Source: Lottia gigantea
Taxonomy: Eukaryota; Mollusca; Gastropoda; Lottiidae
DNA: 64,000 nt
NCBI RefSeq assembly: GCF_000327385.1
Contig: NW_008710566.1
Coordinates: forward strand, 429,101-493,100
Direction of reading: 5' to 3'
Shown here: positions 1 to 12,000 of the stretch, piece after piece
How the letters are laid out: the number at the start of each line of letters is the position of its first letter
Numbering within the stretch: position 1 is the stretch's first letter
The notes under the pieces: generated by a model
Seen by the model: the letters and a program-made list of their open reading frames with translations, nothing else
What the model was told of the DNA's origin: nothing
Database searches by the model: none
Translations under genes and position numbers: made by a program

Positions 1-3000
1 TAAATCGGGAACGAAACCTTCGGAATTTTTTAATTCTTCTTCTGTAGTTTCTGACACTAACTGAATTTCTGGGAAAAAAAAAATTGAATTCAAAGATTCA
101 ATAAACTTTTAAAAATAACTTCTACTGCTTTACAGCATCAATATGACTAGACTTCATTTTAAACGTGTTTTGGATAAAAAATCCAACATCAGGATAGCTG
201 GTTTGTACGGAAGCTTATTAGTGCCATTCATTTTTGTTTTCTTTTAATTTCAAGTTAGTATGTTGAATTTTCAAGTTAGTATGTTGAATTTTCAAGTTAC
301 TAACTTGAAAATTCAACGACTTTTCAAGTTACTAACTTGAAAATTCAAGATAATAACTTGAAAATTCAAGTTACTAACTTGAAAATTCAACATAGTAACT
401 TGAAAATTCATCCTGAAAATTCAAGATACTAGCTTGAAAATTCAAGATACTAGCTTGAAAATTCAAGATACTAGCCATGAATTTAATCAGAAGTAAACTA
501 AACTTTCTCAAACCTTTCGATTTAAGTCCAATAACATCCATTTTAAGTTTCAGCAAAATCGGTTGAAAACTAAGAGAGTAATAGCATATTCAAGATTTTG
601 GGGCAAGGGCAATAACTCTGATTCTAACAGTCGAAAATAGCTCAAATACGAACTTGATCTTCGTTTTATGAATATGTATACCGAATTTCATTTGATTCCA
701 TCAAAAAATCGAGTTTTTAGAGCGTTTACAAGCAAATGCTGACTGACCGACGGACGGACGGACAGGGGTGCCGACTATATACGTCCACATAGAGAGATGT
801 GGGCGTATAATAATTATATTTTTATCAATGCAAAGACTTTCTAAGACTAACAGTAATATTTTGAGGCTGCCATTTCAATTCTCATAAAAATAATTTGCTC
901 AGATAATAATCATCTGATGATACAATAATAAGCAAAATTCACTGGACAGGAGTGGTCAAACAGAAAGCGATAAATCTTACCAAAAGGATTGTCTTCATGG
1001 ATAACATCATCTTCTTTTTCTTCAACTTTTTCTACTTTTGGTTTTGATTTTTCCCGCAACTAAATTAGAAAAAATAACGCTGGGCATCATAATAGGCCCA
1101 TAATTGTAATGGCAGGCAAGTCGTCTAGGAGATTGATAAGAGCTTTCAACCGGGTTGAAAAATCCGAAGGCATTATCTCGACCTACATCGGGATTGAACC
1201 CTCGAACCTTCAGGTTTGCGAGCACCATGGCCACCATGGCCCTCTGGTGAAAAGGGTAAAAAATACTATACCTGGAATGCATGTTGTTGATTAACACAAT
1301 GTCTGTCGTCACAGGTGGGGTTAGGTCGTAAGGTCATTGACGGGAAAAAATCTTGTAAAGCGTTATATCCTAAATAATAACTTACATCACCAAACTTTAA
1401 TAAATATCTGCAAAACAAAATATAGACTTACGACAAGTCTCCCAAGCGTATACGCCCACCAGCAGCTTGATAAAGAGCTAAATTAGAACTGTAAAACAAA
1501 CTCTATATCGTAGCCTGTAGAGTGAGCACGAGCCAAAAAAGTGAGAAAAAAAAAGACGAACGCGATATCTCTCAAGAAAATCATCGGATCATCACAAAAT
1601 TCAATAGTGCACATCTTCATAATGATATTGACACACATACAAAAGATCAAAAGAATCTATAGAGAATTGTAGCCTGTAGAGTGAGCACGAGGTAAATGTG
1701 AACGGACGGACGGACAGACAGGGGCAACTACAATATACGCCCATACTGTATATTAATGGGATTTAAAACAGGCTTAGCATGTACAAAAGGCGGAGCTTAT
1801 TCTGTCAATCACACTTAGCAGACTTGAGTGATGCATTTGATGGCCACACCCATTTTTATACCACAGTATATGGAAAGAAGTATACACTCTCCACAGACCT
1901 TTATCATTGACAGGGGAAAATTGGGTTGAAAAATTTAATGATCCCTCTCCCCTAAGAAATGACACAAAATAGGGGTTTTAGGTCCTACTTTTTTGTACCT
2001 GATTGGGCTAATGAAGTTTTCAATGATAGAAAGTTTGCAAGGACAGCAGAATTAGCCTATGGTTTTTGTGATTTTCATCTGTTGAGGGATCTTTAAAAAT
2101 GGGTTCCCTTATTTTCATTTATGAAAATGAAAATGCTAATACTTATATGAATAGAAAGTAGAGGTGGTCTAATGACTTGAAAAAATACCAGTTTGTCTCA
2201 CATGTCCATAATTAATTCATAATTAACCAAATAAGAAGAGAATTACCAGCAGAATTCCAATGATTGACCGATCAAGAAAGGTCAAAAAGATTTTTTTTGT
2301 TCATCAAGACTGTACATACATGGACATTTATGATTGGTTAAAACTCTTAATAATATGCAATGAGAACAAAATGATATGATTAAGAATACATGATAATTCA
2401 TTAGAAACACCAATTAATCAAATAGTTTGCTTAATTTGACACTCAAAAATAAGGAAAACCATCTTTAATGTGCTCAGACTGTAGCACTCAGGTTGTTAGT
2501 TTATTGGCCCACCCGATATCTTAGTCCGTGGTAGATTACCCCCAACCCCCTTCCATAGTTTTAGTACATTTCCTTTAATTAATATTTCTTATTCATGATA
2601 ACTTACAATTGAAGAGTTTCCTCGCAAAAATATCATACATGTATACTATTTTCACTTAATAAATTATATATATTTTTTATATGAAATACGCATTTTCCTT
2701 TTCATTTAATATAGGACAATTCCTCAGTTTCACCAGTGAAAATGTTTATTATGATTTCCATGGTTATTAATGTGCCTGTAGGAACCAGTGTTCTTCTTAC
2801 ATATTTCAGATTCGGAAGATAATGGATTTGCATTTCAAATATTCTATATCATTCTTTTAATCTAACTTCACAAACATTGCTCTATCACTAGAGGTTACGC
2901 CTACATGCCTGTGCCTGTGCTTTCGTTACATTGCTTAACAGCAATGTTACAACCTAAAATTCCTAACAACTAGACTATTGTTACATGTTTTCCCATTAAA

Positions 3001-6000
3001 AACCTTGTTTCTTACTTGAGAGTATTTTGGACTAGGAAACCAGCGACTACAGCCATGGTTGTAGGTAGACTAGCAGCACATACACCTTCACGTTTTAGAG
3101 TTTTTTCATCTGTTTTGGTGGATACAACAAGGGGTGGAGCACACTGTAAATATTAAAAAAAAAAACAATAAATACTTGTGTAAATTAAGGTTTATGTTCT
3201 AAATATTTTGTATTTTACTGATCCTTCTTCCACAATTTTCCAAAAATCAAAAGAAAAAAAAAAACAAATCAGCTCTGCTAGGGGGAGAAAACATAGGCTT
3301 GCGACAAGTCTCGCAAGCGAATACACCCACCTGCAGCTTGATAAAGAGCCAAATGTGAACTGTAAAACAAACTCTATATTGTAGCCTGTAGAGTGAGCAC
3401 GAGCCAAAAAAGTGAAAAAAAAAAACGAATGCATATCAGAGTTTTAAGCAATATCTCTCAAGAAAATCATTGGATCATCACCAAATTCAATAGTACACAT
3501 CTTCATAATGATATTGACACACATACCAAAGATCAAAAGAATCAATAGAGAATTGTAGCCTGTAGAGTGAGCATTAGGTAAATGCGAACGGACGGACGGA
3601 CTGACGGACGGACCGACAGAGGCAACTACAATATACACCCATAATTACGTGTGGGCGTATTAAAAACCAACTCGGATGGACGAAATCATCAGAAACTTAA
3701 CAATAAAATTCTTGTTTTTTAATTAAGTCAATACAGGGAAAATAGATAAATGCAGGTTAGTTCTGGCTTTTGTAAGGTTTTGTTTTCTCTCCTGCCCTTC
3801 AACCAAATTTTGGTCTTTTTTCACCCTCTTGCCTTTGTGGGTTCTAATAAATTTGATTTTTTCTACATTTTACTACAAATTTCCAAATTTCTTGAAAAAA
3901 TCTGTAAAACAAGAAAATAAATGGCCTGGCCTTACACTACAAAAACTGTTTTATAATAGCATATCAGGTCGCCTTGCTCTGAATTTGATATTGGATTAAA
4001 GGAATACTTCCCTTTTTGAATGAAACATGAAATTAAATTAATTTTTTTAAGAGGTGTATATGTATCAGGTACGGAAAATTCAAGTTACTAAATTCAACAT
4101 ACTAGCTTGAAAATTCAAGATACTAACTTGAATTCAAGATACTAGCCTGAAAATTCAAGATACTAACTTGAATTCAAGATACTAGCCTGAAAATTCAAGA
4201 TACTAACTTGAATTCAAGATACTAGCCTGAAAATTCAAGATACTAGCTTGAATTCAAGATACTAGCCTGAAAATTCAAGATACTAGCTTGAAACATGCTA
4301 GCTTGAAAATTCAACATACTAACTTGAATTCAAGATACTAGCCTGAAAATTCAAGATACTAACTTGGAAATTCAACATACTAACTTGAAAATTCAACATG
4401 CTAACTTGAAAATTACAAAAAAAAAAAATGAATGGCCCTAATACGCTTCCGTACTATATACATTAATAGGAATTTAACCCTCATGGCATATAGATCTTGT
4501 CATTTTATATAAAGGTATTTTAGCTAACGCATTACTTCATTTAAAACAATTTTATCCAAGACATGTTTTCATTCAAAAGTTTATTTTACACTCATGTGTT
4601 ATAAATATCACACTTTTAATAATCTTTCTTTTTTTTATGTAAATATACCTTATATATTTTTAAATGTTTTTATAATACTACCTATCATAACTCATCAGTA
4701 TGGACTTGTCTCTATAGCCTAAAGCAGTAGTATACATTCCTTTATATGTTGTGTTAACACTAGCAGACGACAGCCTAGTTATTATTAGAGCAATCTTTTA
4801 AACCAGATTTTTGGGAGCCGCTGTGGCTCAGTGAGTTAGACGCTTGCCCGCTAAGGTCCAGGGTTCAATCCCGGGATAGGTCGAGATAATACCTTCGGAT
4901 TTTTCAACCCGGTTTCCCCCTGTCAGTGATGTAGGTAAGAGGGGCTGACATGGAAAAAAAGTCTAGTCGTTCGGATGGGACAATAAACCCAGGTCCCGTG
5001 TGCTACAGGCTGTGCAGGCTAATGCGGCTGTCCTGGCAAAATTTCCCTCATCGCACCCCGCATGGCGTTGCCCGTCTTCATTAGCCCACATGGTGCACAA
5101 AAGTAGGACGTAAAACTCTATTCATTTCATTTTTTTTAAACCAGATTTTTAAATTTTTATAGAAATATTCCTATGGATCTTTACAATTTTCGATTTTGGA
5201 GGTAAGATTCATCAACAGGGATACTCCAACCTATATGAAATATCTTAAACTTCTTGTTAACTAAATCTAAATTCTTAATTTTTAATTCTAAGGTGAACTT
5301 CATAGGAAAACTTCATAGCTAGTGTTCACAATCTGATAACCTTAACCTTAATTTTTTATTTTTTTCCTCTTTTTTAACCTAATCTCATTTAAAGATAATA
5401 ATCATCTACATTAGACATAAGCCCCGTTTACATTGTCAGTATACATCTGGGTTCCGCCCGGTTTGAGTCTGGCCCGGTAAAAAATTGCGTAATGTAAACG
5501 GGTAAAGTGGGCATGGCACCGCGCTAGTTTTAAGTGGACCGAGACCCTTTACAAGCCCAGTACGGTTGACTTGAACGTACAGTGTAAACGCGCCACTGGG
5601 CCTGGCACGCTTTATAATGCTAGGAGTTAATTGCTGTTTGGGCGAGGAGTCTGTGCAAGCTCAATTAGAAGGTGCAAGGCACAAGGCACAATCACAAAAT
5701 CTTTGAACAGATAAGTTCTACTTTGCAGGAAAATTACAAGATAGCTTGCCAGGCAAGGTAATATAAGCCCACTGGCAGCTTTGATTTTGAATAAAGATAT
5801 TTAGCAGTACAGTAACAATAATATTGAGTACGAGTTATTGCCCTAGTTCTTGAAAACGTGTTCAATTTTTAGCTCGTGAAAACTCTAGAAGACAAATATT
5901 GAATATTCAGAGCGGTACTGAATAATAAAACCAAGTTTTGTCAAAATCTGACAAGAATCATGCCTTCTAGAGTTTTTACGAGCTACGAATTAAACGAGTT

Positions 6001-9000
6001 TTCAAGAACAAGGGCAATAACTAAATATTTTGGTATTTTTCAATAGGCTTTATCCTTGGGTGATAACCAATTTTGACACGTTTTTACAAAGTCAAGGGCA
6101 ATAACTCAAAAACCGTTCATTGAAATTGCGTCAAATTAGAACTTGTCCGAGATCTTATCAATTCCAATGATCACACCAAGTTTCATCAGAATCGGTTGAA
6201 AACTGTAGCGTCAATCCTGCTCACGAACTATTTTTAACAAATTTCAACACGTTTTAACAAAGTCAAGGGCAATAACTTTATCCTTGGGTGATAACAAACA
6301 CTCAAGCCAAATTTCGTTAAAATCCGTTAAGAATTGTGACTTCTAGAGTATTTACAAGCTAAAAATTGAACGTGTTTTCAAGAATAAGGGCAATAACTCA
6401 TACTCAATATTTTTTGATTTTTCTGATTTTCAATAGGGTTCATCCTTTGGGTGACTGCGAACACACACACCAAGTTTCGCCAAAATCCGTCAAGAATTAT
6501 GCCTTCTAGAGTGTTAACGAACTAAAAATTGAACGTGTTTTCAAGAACAAGGGCAATAACTCATAGTAAATATTTTTCGATTCGTCTGATTTTCAATAGG
6601 GTTCATCCTTGGGTGATTACAAACAACCATACCAAGTTTCGACAAAATCAGTCAAGAATTGTGCCTTCTAGAGTGTTTACGAGCAATTGCGGACAGACGA
6701 CAGACGGACATGGGTGACAGCAATATACGCCCCCCATTTCATGTGGGCGTATAAAAAAGAAAAGCATTTGGGCTATGGGCGGCACCATTTTGTTACAGTG
6801 AATGTACCTCCAGTGTAAACGGCATTTATCAAGTGGGCACATGCGCAATTTTCAACCAGACGTCTGTGATTCCTGCAATTCCACTAAAACTAAGTGTTTG
6901 ATGACAGGTCACTAATGGCAAAATATGCTTTAAAACATAAAGCCCTTTTGCCCTAAGCAACAACACATAGATGTCTGATTGAAAATTGTAATGATGCAAA
7001 TTGATGTCATTAGTGTCCCAAAAAAAACATGAATTTTTTTTTAGAAAACTTCTTTACAATCCCTTTAAACTTAGAGAATAAGAGCACTGGATTTTTCAAA
7101 TTGAAAACCCCCTCCTAAGAACTCTTATTGGCCATGTTTGAGAATTTAAAAAAAATGATCATTCGAATCTAAGAGGTAGAAATCCTATAATAGATAAGAT
7201 AACTCTGAATAAATCAAATGACTTACAGCATAACAAGATGTTTCTCCTGGAATAATAAACTGTATATGACCAGACACAGCATTCTCACTGACTCCTGACT
7301 CTATCCAATTCTGTCCTAGTTCATTACACGCCTATAATCAAATTAGTAATTATAAATTAATAGAAAAATGGACAGATAGATAAATAAATGAATTAAGAGA
7401 TAAATGAAAAAATGGATAAATTTATAAATAAATAAATGCATAGATATAAAGATAAATATATGAATGAAGAGAAAAATGAATAAATGAATGCATAGAAAGA
7501 TAAATAAAAGAATAAATGAATAAAGAGATGAATAAATGAATAAAGAGATAATTAAATGAAGATAGAGATGAATAAATGAATAAAGAAATGAATAAATGAA
7601 TAAAGAGATAAATAAATGAATAAAGAGATGAATAAATGAATAAAGAGATGAATAAATGCATAAAGAGATGAATAAATGCATAAAGAGATGAACAAATGCA
7701 TAAAGAGATGAACAAATGCATAAAGAGATGAATAAATGTATAAAGAGATAACTAAAAAGATGAACAAATGAATTAAGAGATAAATGAAAAAATGGATAAA
7801 TAAATAAATAAATGCATAGATATAAAGATAAATAAAGATATATATATGAATGAAGAGATAGATGAATAAATGCATAAAGAGATGAATAAATGAATAAATA
7901 GATGAATAAAATAAAAATATGATGCTTTGTAAATATATGAATAAAGAGATAGATGAATAAATGAATGCATAGAAAGATAAATAAACGAATAAATGAATAA
8001 AGAGATGAATACATGAAGATAGAGATGAATAAATAAATAAATGAATAAAATAAATAGATGATGCTTTGTAAATATATGAATGAAGAGATAGATGAATAAT
8101 GAATGCATAGAAAGATAAATAAACGAATAAATGAATAAAGAGATGAATACATGAAGATAGAGATGAATAAATGAATAAAGAGATGAATAAATGAATGAAT
8201 AGATGAATAAAATAAATAGATGATGCTTTGTAAATATATGAATGAAGAGATAGATGAATAATGAATGCATAGAAAGATAAATAAACGAATAAATGAATAA
8301 AGAGATGAATACATGAAGATAGAGATGAATAAATGAATAAAGAGATGAATAAATGAATGAATAGATGAATAAAATAAATAGTTGATACTTTGTAAATATA
8401 TGAATGAAGATATAGATGAATAAATGAATGCATAGAAAGATAAAAAAAAAAGAATAAATAAATAAAGAGATGAATAAATGAAGATAGAGATGTATAAAAT
8501 AAATAGATGATGCTTTGTAAATATATGAATAAAGAGATAGATGAATAAATGAATGCATAGAAAGATAAATAAAAGAATAAATGAATAAAGAGATGAATAA
8601 ATGAATAAAGAGCTGAATAAATGAATAAATAGATGAATAAAATAAATAGATGATGCTTTGTAAATATATGAATAAAGAGATAGATGAATAAATGAATGCA
8701 TAGAAAGATAAATAAAAGAATAAATGAATAAAGAGATGAATAAATGAATAAAGAGCTGAATAAATGAATAAATAGATGAATAAAATAAATAGATGATGCT
8801 TTGTAAATATATGAATAAAGAGATAGATGAATAAATGAATGCATAGAAAGATAAATAAAAGAATAAATGAAGATGGAATGAATAAATGAATAAAGAGATG
8901 AATAAATGGATAAAGAGATGAATAAATGAATAAATAGATGAATAAAATAACTAGATGATGCTTTGTAAATATATGAATGAAGACATAGATGAATAAATGA

Positions 9001-12000
9001 ATGCATAGAAAGATAAATAAAAGAATAAATGAAGATGGAATAAATAAATGAATAAAGAGATGAATAAATGGATAAAGAGATGAATAAATGAATAAATAGA
9101 TGAATAAAATAACTAGATGATGCTTTGTAAATATATGAATAAAGAGATAGATGAATAAATGAATGCATAGAAAGATAAATAAAAGAATAAATGAATAAAG
9201 AGATGAATAAAAATATGAATAAATTAATAAAGAGATGAATAAATGAATAAAGAGATGAATAAAATGAATAGATAATGCTTTGTCCACTTAGACAAATGAC
9301 AGCCTCAAAGTCCTAAAGATCGACTACCTTACTGGGTCAACACTACAGTTTCTATTATCTTGTGCTGTGCTTGACCAACAGCACTCCTAACTAAATTAAC
9401 CAAAATAGCTTACCGTATTTACTGTCATTCTAGCTTCAAAATTATCCACACAGCTCAACACCAAGTTTACAGGCTCCCCAGACTTGAATCCACCAGTTCT
9501 ATAATATACACAATTAACAGACATGATAAGATATGCCCACATAATGGATCTTTAGACAGGGTCTTAAAGTGATACTACGTCTTAGAATTCACATAAAATT
9601 CAAGAATTTTAAACTTGGCGAATAAGAGCCAGTAGATATACCTGGTGTCATAAATAACATAACAGGATCCTTATTTAATCAAAAAAACTTAGTTATTATC
9701 TATAAATATGCAATTAACTATTGAAAAACGCTTAATGTCAAGATTAAGCCTTTTTCAATAATTGCTTAGTTTTATGAATTTTCCAATTTTCTAGATTTTA
9801 CAGGGATTCTGTTGTAACTTTATGACACCACGTAAGCTAGCTGATGAATATATACTTTTATGTTCATTTAAGACGTAGTATCACTTAAATCTTGAAGATC
9901 CATTGATCAAGACAAAGGCTTGTATTGAGTATTGAAAATTAAAAACTGCAAAAAAATTTGCTGATATACTGGTTATGTTTAAGATAATTATTAAATAATT
10001 ATTATTAAAGGGATTGTAAGTAAGTGTATTGATCGCATCAATTTACACCATTTCAAGTTTCAATCAGACGTCTGTGGTTCCTGCACTTCCACTAAAAAAT
10101 AAGTGTTTAATGACGTCATTAATAGCAGATATGTTTATCATATATAGCCCTTTGTGATGTCATATATCAAAAATTTAGAAAACCTCTTTACATTACCTTT
10201 AACATAACATAATTATGTAAAAGGGCAATAAATCAAGGTAGGGGAATAATAGTGCCAAGTGGGTGTCTGTTATCACTTACTTAATTCTCTCCATAAAATG
10301 AGTAAAGTTGTCCATGGTGGTGATGTTATAATTATAAACTTCAAATTCAACATCTGGGTTGATTTCTCTACAAAATACAATCAAATTTATCAGAATTGCA
10401 AGGGAAGCAACTCTATTTTACTCCAAAATCAAAATGTGAGTTTTACGTTCTACATTCGTACTAAGTTTTCAACTACTTGACTTCTAGTTAGGCATCAGAA
10501 GATGGCCAAAGTAGCGAGAAAAGAGGGATACTTGCCAAGACAGCAGCATAAACCTAGTAACCACTTCCAATTGTTTTAGGAACCTTAAAGGGACAGATTC
10601 GCCATCTTGGGGAATTGATTTGGGACTTGAATATATGTAAATAGTCTTCAGAAGTACTATAAACGAACAAAAATTGCATAATTCCATATCTCACACAAAG
10701 AATATCTTTTCCTATTTCTATAGGAACTTTTGAACTTTCAAATTGCGACAGTGAACTGTGAACACTATTATCGATTGGCTTAGCTAAAAAATTCCTGTTT
10801 CCGAGACTAAAGTATGATTGGTCAAAAAAATGGCACAGCTGCCCCTTTAACATACAGGGCTTGTAGCAAACAGAGCCTCATTTGGCTTTATAAGAGAGTA
10901 GGGCTGCAACGATTCACTGTTGAATCGATGAACCGCAATTCGTTCCTTCTTATCGATGCATTGCGGAAGAAAGAAATAATCGCGATACATCGGCCCGATT
11001 CTCATAAATATAATTAACTCCCTTTAATGACTAACAGCACGGAATCCTCGTGTATTTAAGAAATTGTGCCATGTTCAAATGTTAAAAAATTGCTTTTCAC
11101 GTATTGATTTGTCTTCAGCATTTTTAATTTTTGTTATAAACGAAGAAAAGAGAACACATTAATATGCCAAGTGGAAGATAAACGCATAGGATCTGATATA
11201 AACTTTTTCTTTTTCCAACGTAATATGTGTTTGCATAGTCATAAAATAATTCCACAAAGCTGTATTCGATCGGTTTGGTATTTTATTTATTTTTTGAAGA
11301 AATTTGTTAGTCCTTATGTGTAACAAATGATGAAAAGTGAATTTTGTACTTCTAAGTGTGCCAAAATAATTTAAACTGTGTTAAAATGTTATTAATTATC
11401 AGTTTTCTTTTTCTTTCCCTTTTAATCAAAGAATCGTGATTTATTATCCCAATAACTCGTATCGTTAAACGGGTATCGTTCAGTGTATCGGATCGCCACT
11501 TTAGGAATCGTTGCAGCACTATAAGAGAGGTAACTCACTTGAGTGTTTTTTCGGCAGCTTCTACTTTACTCATACCAGACTGATGAGGTTGGTAAAACAA
11601 TCTGTTCATATTAGCTAGCTCTACTTTATCATAGTCAAATAATAACAACTGAAATAAATATTATATACATGAATATAATAGATAGTATATTAACATCTCA
11701 ATCAGGCTGGTAGCCAGACTAGATTGTTCAGAGGGGTGAGTAATATATCTGGAGGTGTATGGTGTTTAGTTGCAGTAAAGGAATTGGTCGGTAGCCCCCC
11801 CCCCCCCCCCCCCTTGCTTCCCATGTAGCATCAAATCTGTTCAATGATCCTTTTTCTCAGCTGGTACTTAGTCAAGTATCTAAGCATTGATAATCATCAC
11901 CCTGATTACGTTTACAAACAACAAACTTTCGTCAACCGTTATTAAAACCAATAACTACCATTGGTTCAAAGTAACTAAGCAAATGACATCATGCTTCCAA

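Noticed and set aside
4813-4880. tRNA gene suggested by A- and B-box-like motifs
   Set aside because: No complete cloverleaf or acceptor pairing; the head of a SINE.
7343-9287. Minus-strand ORFs of 450-540 codons (Phe/Ile/His/Leu/Ser repeats)
   Set aside because: All three minus frames are open across a simple tandem repeat; composition artefact within a UBA5 intron.
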